The position numbers and the translations under genes were made by a program. Below the pieces are notes generated by a model. It did not search any database and was not told the DNA's origin. It worked only from the letters and a program-made list of their open reading frames with translations. Positions 9,077 through 17,909 of a DNA stretch of 64,000 nucleotides are shown piece after piece (within the stretch, counting starts at the first letter, position 1; each line of letters begins with the position of its first letter). Source of the DNA: Filimonas effusa (GTDB taxonomy: Bacteria > Bacteroidota > Bacteroidia > Chitinophagales > Chitinophagaceae); NCBI RefSeq assembly GCF_004118675.1, contig NZ_SDHZ01000004.1:62001-126000 (forward strand), in the 5' to 3' direction.

Positions 9077-10414
9077 ATGAGTTTTTCTGTTGATAAACAA
9101 ACGCTCGATGATCTGAACATCTTCACGAAGAAAGGTCGTGATTCTGTCTTCGGGTTATTTAACCGCACCAGGACACGCGGTGGTGCTGAATTGCTGGAAC
9201 AAATGTTCCGTTACCCGCTTTCCGACGCCAATGCCATCAATCAGCGCATAAGCATCATCGGCAGCTTTGGCAAAGCACAACTGGCATTCCCCTTTAGGGA
9301 AGAATGGTTCGATATCATTGAGCAGTATCTCAACAACGCCGATGAGCGTAGTCAGCTGCCTCACGACGATAACAAACTGGGAAGAACCTTTAACAGTCTT
9401 ATAGGCGCCGATGCCGCCTTCAAACAAATCGCCAAAGGCGTGGAAGCAGTACACCAGCTGCTCCATGCCTTTGCGGCATTTACGGCAGAGGTAAAGCACA
9501 AATTGCAGGGTACCGCTTACGCCGCTGAATTACCTGCAATAGAACTCTTGCTGCAAAGTGATGCACTTACGCAGTTCATTGCCGAAAAAGAGGCGCAGAA
9601 ATTCACTTACGAGAAAACTGCATCGTACGATCGCCTGCTGCGTTTCCAGCAAAAGGAACGCCTGCATAAATTACTGTCACACGCCTACCTGATAGATGTG
9701 TACATAGCAGTAGCAGGTGTGGCAGTTGCACGCAAATTTGTATTTCCCGTTGCTGTTACAGGTGAACTGAACCTTGAACTGGAAGGTGTTTACCATCCGC
9801 TGCTTGAAAATGCAGTGGGAAATAATCTCAGGGTTACCGCCGATAATAACATGATCTTCCTTACAGGAGCGAACATGGCAGGTAAGTCTACTTTCATGAA
9901 AACGCTCGGCATTGCTATATTCCTGGCGCATGCAGGTTTTCCCGTACCTGCTGCCCGTATGCAGTTCCCGGTATTGGATGGAATGTTCTCAACCATCAAC
10001 CTGCCCGATAACCTCAGCATGGGCTATAGTCATTTCTATGCCGAAGTATTGAGAGTGAAAAGAGTGGCCGAACAACTGGCAGCATCTAAAAAGCTCTTTG
10101 TCATCTTCGACGAACTGTTCCGCGGTACAAACGTAAAAGATGCCTACGAAGCTACAGTGGCATTGTCTGCCGCCTTTGCACGTAAAACCGACAGCATTTT
10201 CCTGATCTCTACACATATCATTGAAGCGGGAGAGGAACTGAAGCAGCGTTGTAACAATATTTACTTTACCTACCTGCCTACCCGTATGGAAGGTCAGAAA
10301 CCGGTTTATACCTACACGCTGGAACAGGGGATCACGGAAGACCGGCATGGTATGGTCATCGTGAACAACGAAGGAATCATCGATATTTTGAAGATCAAAA
10401 ACAGCAGCCGTTAA
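9077..10414 (+). CDS. Short MutS-like ATPase, first of a tandem pair
   Basis: A 445-residue protein with only the core and ATPase parts of MutS. The N-terminal half resembles the MutS lever/clamp domain (the VFGLFNRTRTRGGAELLEQM stretch near residue 25 corresponds to the start of MutS domain III). The mismatch-binding domain I and connector domain II are absent. ATPase motifs: Walker A GANMAGKST 264-272, Walker B with Asp345-Glu346 (VIFDELFRGT), and the switch-region His in STHIIEAGEEL. It lacks the HTH dimerisation tail of MutS1 and the Smr domain of MutS2. It is followed after one base by a paralogue. Its role is unknown: mismatch repair is not supported because the mismatch-reading Phe-X-Glu domain is missing. 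It starts 17 bases after gldFG, probably in the same transcript. Confidence 0.85.
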   Translation: MSFSVDKQTLDDLNIFTKKGRDSVFGLFNRTRTRGGAELLEQMFRYPLSDANAINQRISIIGSFGKAQLAFPFREEWFDIIEQYLNNADERSQLPHDDNKLGRTFNSLIGADAAFKQIAKGVEAVHQLLHAFAAFTAEVKHKLQGTAYAAELPAIELLLQSDALTQFIAEKEAQKFTYEKTASYDRLLRFQQKERLHKLLSHAYLIDVYIAVAGVAVARKFVFPVAVTGELNLELEGVYHPLLENAVGNNLRVTADNNMIFLTGANMAGKSTFMKTLGIAIFLAHAGFPVPAARMQFPVLDGMFSTINLPDNLSMGYSHFYAEVLRVKRVAEQLAASKKLFVIFDELFRGTNVKDAYEATVALSAAFARKTDSIFLISTHIIEAGEELKQRCNNIYFTYLPTRMEGQKPVYTYTLEQGITEDRHGMVIVNNEGIIDILKIKNSSR

Positions 10415-10415
10415 C

Positions 10416-11738
10416 ATGTCATTTGTAACAGATAAACAAACGCTTGACGACCTGAACCTGACAGGTAAATACCGGAATAACTCGGTCTTTAACCTGTTCA
10501 ATCAAACGAAAACAGCAGGAGGGGAGCAGTTGCTGGAACAAATGTTCCGGCTGCCACTAACCGATGCCGCAGCGATCAACCATCGCAGTCATATTTTCCG
10601 TTACTTCCAGGGGAAAGTCTTGACATTCCCTTTTGATCTCGATAACCTGGCCGCCGCAGAAAACTACCTGAGTGGCGCAGCAGCGGCAGGTAAAGCAGGC
10701 GCTGCCGTACAGGCTTTACGCAGAAAATTCCTGTTCCTGCTCGGACTGAAACAGGAACACGACCTGGTGGCAACGGGTTTGGTAGCGGCTATTAAAGTGC
10801 TGAAGCAATTGCAGTCATTTGTAAATAGTTTACTGCAGCAGGACCCCGCCGGCCCTGTAGCCCCGGCATTGAAGAAAACACAGCAGTTCTTCGAATCCGG
10901 TAAAATGAAATGGCTACAAGCTATAGATGACAATAAGCCGTTATCCCTGGGTCAGACCATCAGTTACGATCATCTGCTACGCGCTGCTGTACGAGATGAA
11001 ATAGAACAGGCGCTTCAGCTGATACACCAGCTCGATGTAAATATTGCCGTGGCAGCAGTGGCAGCAGGCAGGAGTTTCTGTTATGCCAATGCATTACCGG
11101 CAAATGAGAATAGGTTGGAAATAGAACAGGGTTTTCATCCGGCTATAGAAAAAGCTATACCTAACTCCGTATCATTGGACGCTGCCAGCAATATGATCTT
11201 TTTAACCGGTGCCAATATGGCCGGTAAATCAACCTTCATGAAATCATTTGGTATTGCCGTTTACCTGGCTCATATGGGATTCCCCGTTCCGGCAAAATCA
11301 ATGATGTTTTCTGTGAAGGAGGGCTTATACACTTCCATCAATGTGCCCGATAACCTCAACATGGGGTATAGCCATTTCTACGCCGAAGTATTACGTGTAA
11401 AAAACATTGCAGAAGCAGTGAGCGCCCCAAAGAACCTCGTGGTCATCTTCGATGAATTGTTCAAAGGTACCAATGTGAAAGACGCTTACGATGCTACATT
11501 GGCCGTATCCAAAGCCTTCGGCGACCACCGCAACTGTTTCTTCATCATTTCTACACACATCGTGGAAGTGGGAGAGGAGCTCAAACAACAAACTAATAAT
11601 ACACAATACTGGTTGATGCCTACCGAAATGCAGGGCAGCAGGCCGGTATATACTTATAAAGCACAGCAGGGGATCAGCAGCGACCGACATGGTATGATGA
11701 TCATCCGCAATGAAAAGATCCTCGAGATACTGGAATAG
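10416..11738 (+). CDS. Short MutS-like ATPase, second of a tandem pair
   Basis: A 440-residue paralogue of the preceding protein, colinear along the whole length: both begin MSF-VTDKQTLDDLN-like and share near-identical blocks around the ATPase site. Walker A GANMAGKST 265-273, Walker B Asp346-Glu347 (VIFDELFKGT), and STHIVEVGEEL. As in the first copy there is no mismatch-recognition, connector or Smr domain. One base separates the two genes, so they are co-translated. MutS family ATPases work as dimers with two composite sites, so the pair may form a heterodimer; that is inference. The middle of the N-terminal half (about residues 85-170) is the most diverged part. Confidence 0.85.
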   Translation: MSFVTDKQTLDDLNLTGKYRNNSVFNLFNQTKTAGGEQLLEQMFRLPLTDAAAINHRSHIFRYFQGKVLTFPFDLDNLAAAENYLSGAAAAGKAGAAVQALRRKFLFLLGLKQEHDLVATGLVAAIKVLKQLQSFVNSLLQQDPAGPVAPALKKTQQFFESGKMKWLQAIDDNKPLSLGQTISYDHLLRAAVRDEIEQALQLIHQLDVNIAVAAVAAGRSFCYANALPANENRLEIEQGFHPAIEKAIPNSVSLDAASNMIFLTGANMAGKSTFMKSFGIAVYLAHMGFPVPAKSMMFSVKEGLYTSINVPDNLNMGYSHFYAEVLRVKNIAEAVSAPKNLVVIFDELFKGTNVKDAYDATLAVSKAFGDHRNCFFIISTHIVEVGEELKQQTNNTQYWLMPTEMQGSRPVYTYKAQQGISSDRHGMMIIRNEKILEILE

Positions 11739-11802
11739 AAATAAATAGAAACATGCCGGAACGAGTACTTATAAATGTTTTTTTAAAAAGAAGATAACGA
11801 TT

Positions 11803-14373
11803 ATGTTCAGATCAAAAGTCGGCGCGCTGATTGGCGCATTAGCGCTTGCTGTGCTGGTGACAGCTTCCGCAGACGCGCAGAAGAAAAAGAAGACGCCACG
11901 TAATAGTAAAAAAGTAACGGTAGATACTACTGCCAGAAAATCTGCCGATTCAGCCCGCAAAAGCTCTTTGTCGCCTACCGCCATGAAGCCTTACAAAGAG
12001 GTTGTCACGGCCGACATGAAATCCGCTAAAGGTTATTTCACCGTTCATCGCAAAGACGATAAGTTCTTTTTCGAAATCCCCAAAAATATCTTCGGTAGAG
12101 ATATCCTCATTGTAAGCCGTATCTCTAAAGCCTCTGCCGATATGCGTAATGGTTCTTCCGGTTATGCCGGCGACCAGATAGGTGAAACCGTTTATCGCTT
12201 CGAGAAAGGACCCGCCAATAAATTATTCCTTCGCAGGATATCTTTCTCTGAATACGCAGGTGACAGCACCACCGCTATGTTTGCCAGCGTTACCAAAAAC
12301 AACGTTCAGGCAATAGCAATGTCTTTCCCCATCGCAGCAATAAGCCCCGATTCTTCGGCTGTAGTAATTGATGCCACAGACTTCCTGAACAGCGATAACG
12401 ATATCCTCTACTTCGAGAATAAAAAACTCAAAGACAGGGCAGGTATGGGCGGTCAGCAAAACGACCGCAGTTATATCGATTATGTACATGCTTTCTCCGG
12501 CAATATAGAAGTACATGCGGTAAAGACATACAGTGCGGGTATGAACCCTACTGCTTCCAGCTATACTGTTGAGCTCAACTCTTCACTGGTATTGTTACCG
12601 GCGGTGCCTATGAAACCGCGGATCCAGGATTCCAGGGTAGGATACTTTGCTGTGGGCTTCAAAGATTTTGATGCAGATCCGCAGGGAGTACAGCCTACCA
12701 TTTATGTGAAGCGCTGGAGGCTGGAACCTAAGCCCGAGGACATGGAGAAATACAAGCGTGGTGAATTGGTAGCGCCAAAGAAGCCTATCGTTTTCTATAT
12801 CGATCCTGTAACGCCGAAGAAATGGGTTCCTTATCTTATGCAGGGTGTGAACGACTGGCAGAAAGCTTTTGAAAAGGCAGGTTTTAAGAATGCCATTTAT
12901 GCCCGTGAAGCTCCAACCCGTGAAGAGGACAGTACCTGGAGCATTGATGATGCCAGTCATTCTGCAATCATCTACCGTCCTTCTGCCATCGCCAATGCTA
13001 TGGGCCCCAGCGTAGCTGACCCGCGCAGTGGTGAGATTATAGAGAGCCATATTTTCTGGTATCACAATGTAATGTCTGTATTACATGACTGGTATATGAT
13101 GCAGTGCGCTGCTGTTGATCCGCGTGCGCGGAAACTTGAGTTTGATGATACTTTGATGGGCAGTCTTATCCGTTTTGTATCTTCTCACGAAGTAGGGCAT
13201 ACCCTTGGCCTGCTTCATAACTTTGGTTCGAGCTCTACAGTGCCTGTTGAGAAACTTCGTGATAAAGCATGGGTAGAGGCACATGGTCATACGCCTTCGA
13301 TCATGGACTATGCGCGTTTCAACTATGTAGCACAGCCTGAGGACCATATTAGTGAAGCCGGTTTATTTCCGCGTATCAATGATTACGACAAATGGGCGAT
13401 CCAGTGGGGATATAGCCTGTATCCACAATACAAGACTCCCCAGGAAGAGAAAAGAGCACTGGCTAAAATTGTTACCGATAGTCTGAAAGCCAATCATCGC
13501 CTCTGGTTTGGTTCAGAAATGGAACCGGTTGATCCGCGTGCCCAAAACGAAGACCTTGGCGACGATGCTGTGCTTGCCGGTACTTACGGCATCAAAAACC
13601 TGAAAAGGATATTACCTCAGCTGGCTTCCTGGACAACAGTTGCAGATGGTGATTACGATAAGCTATTTCAGCATTATGCAGGTCTTTACAGCCAGTTCTC
13701 CCGCTACATTGGCCATGCGTTGAAATATGTTGGCGGTATGTACAGAACTGAAAAAGTAGGTGGTCAGCCTGGTCCTGTATTTGAGCTGGTGCCTTATACT
13801 GTTCAGAAGAAGGCGCTTGGTTTTATCAACGACCAGTTGTTTACAACGCCATTATGGTTGAAGAACGATGATATACTTTCGAAAGTAGAGCAAATGCGTA
13901 TGCCAGTGATGTTTGGCGTAGAGCTGAACAAGTTGCAACAGGATGCTATCGATAACATCATTACCAGGAACAGGCTTAGCCGCATGTGGTGGAATGAGCA
14001 GGCAAATCCCGGCAAGAAAGTGTATACTGTTGCCGATTTGTTCAACGACATGAACAAAGGCATCTTTGCTGAATTATATGCGGGTAAAAGCGTTGACAGT
14101 TATCGCCGTAACCTGCAAAAGATCTATGTAGGCCGTCTTATCCAGCAGGTTTTTGTGGCTGGTGATCCTTTAAGTACTATACAGATGGGCGGCTATCATA
14201 TTTCTCAAACAGATATCATGTATGTCATGAAAGATGTGATGCGTCAGCAGCAGCAGTTATGCAGGAAAGTGCTTCAAAGCGGTTCTGTTGACAAGCTAAC
14301 CCGTATGCATCTGCAGGATATTATTTCCCGTATCGATGCTGGTTTTAAGATGGAGCAGCAGACGGTGAAATAG
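11803..14373 (+). CDS. Secreted zinc-dependent metalloprotease (metzincin motif)
   Basis: An 856-residue exported enzyme. Signal peptide at residues 1-26 (ALALAVLVTASADAQ), then a Lys-rich linker. The N-terminal half matches the DUF5117/DUF5118 type region found with Bacteroidota zinc proteases. The catalytic helix HEVGHTLGLLH begins at His462 and fits HExxHxxGxxH, and a downstream SIMDYARFNYVAQP stretch supplies the Met-turn. These residues bind the zinc and identify a metzincin-like fold. There is no T9SS C-terminal domain. It begins 64 bases after the MutS-like pair and ends before two strong hairpins. Family and catalytic motif are secure; natural substrate unknown. Confidence 0.9.
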   Translation: MFRSKVGALIGALALAVLVTASADAQKKKKTPRNSKKVTVDTTARKSADSARKSSLSPTAMKPYKEVVTADMKSAKGYFTVHRKDDKFFFEIPKNIFGRDILIVSRISKASADMRNGSSGYAGDQIGETVYRFEKGPANKLFLRRISFSEYAGDSTTAMFASVTKNNVQAIAMSFPIAAISPDSSAVVIDATDFLNSDNDILYFENKKLKDRAGMGGQQNDRSYIDYVHAFSGNIEVHAVKTYSAGMNPTASSYTVELNSSLVLLPAVPMKPRIQDSRVGYFAVGFKDFDADPQGVQPTIYVKRWRLEPKPEDMEKYKRGELVAPKKPIVFYIDPVTPKKWVPYLMQGVNDWQKAFEKAGFKNAIYAREAPTREEDSTWSIDDASHSAIIYRPSAIANAMGPSVADPRSGEIIESHIFWYHNVMSVLHDWYMMQCAAVDPRARKLEFDDTLMGSLIRFVSSHEVGHTLGLLHNFGSSSTVPVEKLRDKAWVEAHGHTPSIMDYARFNYVAQPEDHISEAGLFPRINDYDKWAIQWGYSLYPQYKTPQEEKRALAKIVTDSLKANHRLWFGSEMEPVDPRAQNEDLGDDAVLAGTYGIKNLKRILPQLASWTTVADGDYDKLFQHYAGLYSQFSRYIGHALKYVGGMYRTEKVGGQPGPVFELVPYTVQKKALGFINDQLFTTPLWLKNDDILSKVEQMRMPVMFGVELNKLQQDAIDNIITRNRLSRMWWNEQANPGKKVYTVADLFNDMNKGIFAELYAGKSVDSYRRNLQKIYVGRLIQQVFVAGDPLSTIQMGGYHISQTDIMYVMKDVMRQQQQLCRKVLQSGSVDKLTRMHLQDIISRIDAGFKMEQQTVK

Positions 14374-14410
14374 ATTTTCTTTTGCGGACAATTGTTCCGG
14401 ATTGCATGAG

Positions 14411-14448
14411 AGCGGCTGTACCTGTTAAGGTGCGGCCGCTTTGCTTTT
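14411..14448 (+). terminator. Terminator after the metalloprotease gene
   Basis: AGCGGC 14411-14416 pairs with GCCGCT 14435-14440; the stem continues inward through TGTACC/GGTGCG with G-T pairs around a TGTTAA loop. TTGCTTTT follows. Confidence 0.75.
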
Positions 14449-14604
14449 GGTGGTTGGTCGTGAACCTTTTACGTGGGGAGCTGCGGACGTTATCAATGCC
14501 GGGGGATACAGGGCAACCTATTTGCATGCCCCCAGGGCTGCTGATAATGGAGATTATACACTTTTAATTCAATTTGCCAGAAGTTAGTTTTTGTTAGCAG
14601 TGAC

Positions 14605-14648
14605 AAAGAAAAGCGGCTATATCGTAATGGAACAGCCGCTTTTCTTTT
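14605..14648. terminator. Bidirectional terminator between convergent genes
   Basis: A perfect 14-bp inverted repeat (AAAGAAAAGCGGCT 14605-14618 against AGCCGCTTTTCTTT 14634-14647) with a 15-base loop. A-rich on one flank and T-rich on the other, it can stop transcription from both sides: the metalloprotease gene to the left and the minus-strand T9SS gene to the right. Confidence 0.85.
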
Positions 14649-14669
14649 AGCAATAAATGTAAAGGATAT

Positions 14670-16127
14670 TTATTCAATAATAATGCGCTGAGAGCCTTTG
14701 CCACTTGCTCCTTCTACATGAATGACATATTGTCCCTTGGGCAGGTCTGCCACACTAAAATTATATTCTTTTTCACCGGCTTTAGCCTTCCATGATTTCA
14801 CCAGCGTAGTGGTGTTCATGTTATATAATTTGAAACTGATCTCTGAAGTAGCCGGCCTGGCAGTAGCGATGTTGTCCGCAGGCATTATAACACGAAGATT
14901 GCTGCTGACAGGGTTGGGGGATATGCTGAACGAAGTAGGACAAACGCCTCCCTGAATCCTTATTTTGGAGGTATAAATGCCACAGGCATTAGCTGCCTGT
15001 ATATTAAATATGAACCCGTTTTTGGGAAGTGAAACAGGGCTGCCAGAAGTTATATATGTTCCGTCTTCTGCCCTATACCAGTCCAGGTATTCGAAGAAAG
15101 ATGGGTTTTTAACCGATACAAGCACAGTATAGCTGTTACAGTCCCATGTATACGGATTCAGATAAATACTGGGCTTGCCAAATTGCAGGGGTCTTGTGGT
15201 TAGCGCAGTGGAAGTATTATTATCAAAATTGGCTTGTACCGATAATTCGCTGTGTCCTTTTGAGGTGGCATTGTATGCCAGATCGCAATAGGGTTCTGTT
15301 GTTGTAATGGTCGTAAGTCCGTTAGTGAAAGGTAAAAGGGCATTCTGAGATATAAATGTATAGCTGCTGGCTCCGCATACGGGAGTGGCGTTGTATCTTG
15401 TTTGTCCTGCCGAGCAAATTGTAATTTGAAAATCGGTAAATGCAGGTGCTGCAGGCATTGGGCGTGAAATACTTTTTGTTACCTGCATGCTATAACCACA
15501 ATCCAGGGTTACGATTGCTGTGAGGTTTCCGCCTGTATATTTGTCTGGTATTACAACAATATTTTTATTGTTGTTTGTGCTGCTTTGTATGCTCCATCCG
15601 GCGGGGAGCTGCCACGAAACCGTATAAGGTACTCTTGGTGCTTCTGTTTTTATGCCTGCTACCACTTCGTTGAATTCCCGTGTATTAAGGTTTATGGGAG
15701 TAGTACAGCCATAAAACGCCTGGTTCTGAATATCTATACCTACTCCTACGCTATTACAGTTTACAGTGATCTCATTTGTTTTTCTTGTAACCGTAGCGCC
15801 ACTGCTATTGGTGGTTATATAATTACAATAAACTGTATTTGCCCGACCTTCGTTTTGCATAGGCCAGGAAAAAGCAGTTTGATTAGCATTATAATTTGTT
15901 TCAACACGTGTATTGTTGTAATACCATTCTCTTTTTAAGAATGTTTCATTAGAAATAGGAACAAAAGGGCATTCAAAAAGTACTCTGTCGCAGGCCGACC
16001 AGTCACCCATGTGATAGGTGGTTGTTACCGGCTCATTGTTGCGATTTATGCCATACAAGGTTGGCGTTTGGGCCAGAACCATACTAACATGAAGGGATAG
16101 AATAAAGGTGTAAATGATCCTTTTCAT
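14670..16127 (-). CDS. Secreted protein with T9SS type A sorting domain
   Basis: A 485-residue exported protein. Signal peptide MKRIIYTFILSLHVSMVLAQ at the N-terminus. The middle looks like repeated Ig/PKD-like beta domains with several Cys residues and many Asn/Thr, but I recognise no catalytic motif. The last ~80 residues (from SFSISPNPVSSNLRV to YVIHVEGASGKGSQRIIIE) are a classical type A sorting domain, which directs cargo through the type IX secretion system to the cell surface or outside. It is monocistronic, with a terminator on the 3' side. Likely a surface adhesin or binding protein; that is inference only. Confidence 0.88.
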   Translation of the reverse strand: MKRIIYTFILSLHVSMVLAQTPTLYGINRNNEPVTTTYHMGDWSACDRVLFECPFVPISNETFLKREWYYNNTRVETNYNANQTAFSWPMQNEGRANTVYCNYITTNSSGATVTRKTNEITVNCNSVGVGIDIQNQAFYGCTTPINLNTREFNEVVAGIKTEAPRVPYTVSWQLPAGWSIQSSTNNNKNIVVIPDKYTGGNLTAIVTLDCGYSMQVTKSISRPMPAAPAFTDFQITICSAGQTRYNATPVCGASSYTFISQNALLPFTNGLTTITTTEPYCDLAYNATSKGHSELSVQANFDNNTSTALTTRPLQFGKPSIYLNPYTWDCNSYTVLVSVKNPSFFEYLDWYRAEDGTYITSGSPVSLPKNGFIFNIQAANACGIYTSKIRIQGGVCPTSFSISPNPVSSNLRVIMPADNIATARPATSEISFKLYNMNTTTLVKSWKAKAGEKEYNFSVADLPKGQYVIHVEGASGKGSQRIIIE

Positions 16128-16271
16128 TTTTATAGGTGTTTAATGGTGAAATGTTCATAGCTGAAGGAGGCAAACTGGAAGGCCTAAAAGGTGTTTACTC
16201 ATTGATAGTGTTTTGAAAGCGGGATTTAAAAGCAAAGTATCGGTGTTTCAGTTTTGACCTGTGCAATATAA

Positions 16272-16321
16272 TAAAAAAAGATCATTTGATTTGGGGAGTG
16301 ATACTCCTTTATCAAATGATC
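16272..16321 (-). terminator. Terminator for the sigma region-2 gene
   Basis: Perfect 11-bp inverted repeat GATCATTTGAT 16280-16290 / ATCAAATGATC 16311-16321, with an inner GGAGT/ACTCC stem. Read on the minus strand, the hairpin is followed by seven T residues (A-run 16273-16279 on the plus strand). Confidence 0.85.
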
Positions 16322-16334
16322 ATCAAACGGTAAT

Positions 16335-16357
16335 GGAAGGCCTTTTGGTGGCCTTCC
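16335..16357. repeat. Second stem-loop beside the terminator
   Basis: GGAAGGCC 16335-16342 pairs perfectly with GGCCTTCC 16350-16357 around a seven-base loop. It lies 13 bases from the long 16280-16321 hairpin, between it and the end of the sigma region-2 gene. It could stabilise the transcript's 3' end or be an additional pause hairpin. Confidence 0.6.
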
Positions 16358-16373
16358 GTATATGGGGGCTGCT

Positions 16374-16700
16374 CTAATTATATATAATGTTTCCGTTGGC
16401 TCTCATGATTCTTTGAATTGCTTCGTGACGGTTTACGCCGCGTTCGGTAGCATAAGCCATTAAGAGCTGTGTGGTAATGCGTAAAAGGCATGAAAACAGG
16501 CTGCCGCGGTTTAAATCGAAGCCGGGGCAGGCTTTCCAGATCTCGACAAAGCTGTTTTTCAGTATACCTTCCGCCACCTGGCGGTCGTCTACAACACGGG
16601 TAATATAACCATATAAAGCGCCTGAATACCTACTGTATAAGTATTCAAAGCCGGCCTGGTTACGGGTCTGAAATAATTGTATCAATTGGTGGTTCTGCAT
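16374..16700 (-). CDS. Stand-alone sigma-70 region 2-like protein
   Basis: A 108-residue protein resembling only the N-terminal half of an ECF sigma factor: an LIQLFQTRNQAGFEYLYSRY helix like region 2.1 at residues 6-25, then a region 2.2-like AEGILKNSFVEIWK at about 43-56. It stops just after region 2.4, and there is no region 4 for -35 recognition. The stop is followed by two hairpins and a T-tract, so this is a defined gene end and not a frameshifted longer gene; I saw no region-4 coding sequence downstream. Residues in the 2.3/2.4 part (LLRITTQLLMAYATE) depart from the usual form. It may be a degenerate sigma factor, a decoy for core polymerase or an anti-sigma target. Function not known. 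Confidence 0.65.
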   Translation of the reverse strand: MQNHQLIQLFQTRNQAGFEYLYSRYSGALYGYITRVVDDRQVAEGILKNSFVEIWKACPGFDLNRGSLFSCLLRITTQLLMAYATERGVNRHEAIQRIMRANGNIIYN

Positions 16701-16916
16701 TATTCCCTAATTCTGCTAAAATAATGCCCCGATCGGACATTTTTTTATTTGAACCTGTTTTTACTGTTTCTTAATAATGTTTCATATTGAAAACAAGCAG
16801 TTTTTAATAGAAATCTAATAAACTGTGGAAATTATGCCCCGCTTACTTTCGTCCCAATTGTTTCAGATTGGGAAGCATGTCTCTCTGTGGGAATGATAAA
16901 GCGTTAAATTGCATTT

Positions 16917-17909
16917 ATGACATATCAACCTTCTAACGATCGCTACCAGCATATGCAATATCGCCGTTGCGGTAACAGCGGCCTTAAACTATCAGCCTTT
17001 TCTCTTGGTTTGTGGCATAACTTCGGTTATACCGACCTGTTTGAAAACAGCAGGGCCATTATTCATACGGCATTTGACCATGGCATTACTCATTTTGACC
17101 TGGCGAATAACTATGGGCCTCCACCGGGTGCTGCGGAGGAGCATTTTGGAAAAATCCTCAGCAATGATCTTGCTGCGTACCGTGATGAACTTATTATTTC
17201 CACCAAGGCGGGGTATACGATGTGGGAGGGGCCTTATGGCGACTGGGGATCAAAGAAATACCTGGTTGCAAGTCTCAACCAAAGTCTTGAGCGGCTGGGG
17301 CTGGAATATGTAGATATCTTTTATCATCACCGTCCTGACCCGGAAACGCCCCTTGAGGAAACGATGCAGGCACTGGATTTAATTGTGCGTCAGGGGAAAG
17401 CCTTATATGCTGGGATCTCCAATTACCGGCCGGAGCAGGCTGCCAAAGCCATTCAAATTCTGAGGGAACTAGGCACTCCCTGCGTGATACATCAGCCGAA
17501 ATACTCCATGTTTGAAAGGTGGGTGGAGGATGGATTGCTGGACCTGCTTGGTAAGGAAGGCGTGGGATGCATTCCGTTTTCTCCGCTGGCACAGGGGCTG
17601 CTGACCGATAAATATCTTGATGGAATACCTACGGATTCAAGAGTTGCGCGCAGTGGTGTTTTTTTGAAGGAAAGCCATATTACCCCGGAAAAAGTAGCGA
17701 AAGTACGGCAGCTGAACGAGCTGGCGCAACGAAGAGGGCAGCGTCTGTCGCATATGGCGCTGGCATGGATCTTAAGAGACAGCCGGGTGACCTCTGTGTT
17801 AATCGGAGCCAGCAAACCTGCGCAGGTAACCGATTCCATAGCTGCTTTACAGCATACCTCCTTTACAGACGAAGAATTAGCGGCGATCAACCGCATCCTG
17901 GCCGGGTAG
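16917..17909 (+). CDS. Aldo/keto reductase, YghZ (glyceraldehyde-3-phosphate reductase) type
   Basis: A 330-residue cytoplasmic NADPH-dependent oxidoreductase with the (beta/alpha)8 fold. The catalytic tetrad is visible: Asp and Tyr in THFDLANNYG, Lys in ISTKAGYTM, His in FYHHRPD. The GPPPGAAEEHFGKIL region and the closing block with VTSVLIGASKPAQV are typical of the YghZ/KvAB-like subgroup, which reduces L-glyceraldehyde 3-phosphate and other toxic aldehydes. It is preceded by a possible -7 element (TACTTTCG, 16844-16851). Its last 33 bases overlap the end of the convergent transporter gene. The exact substrate is inferred from the subfamily. Confidence 0.88.
   Translation: MTYQPSNDRYQHMQYRRCGNSGLKLSAFSLGLWHNFGYTDLFENSRAIIHTAFDHGITHFDLANNYGPPPGAAEEHFGKILSNDLAAYRDELIISTKAGYTMWEGPYGDWGSKKYLVASLNQSLERLGLEYVDIFYHHRPDPETPLEETMQALDLIVRQGKALYAGISNYRPEQAAKAIQILRELGTPCVIHQPKYSMFERWVEDGLLDLLGKEGVGCIPFSPLAQGLLTDKYLDGIPTDSRVARSGVFLKESHITPEKVAKVRQLNELAQRRGQRLSHMALAWILRDSRVTSVLIGASKPAQVTDSIAALQHTSFTDEELAAINRILAG

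Noticed and set aside
14382-14567. 61-codon plus-strand frame after the metalloprotease
   Set aside because: Spans a terminator hairpin and has no family-like content.
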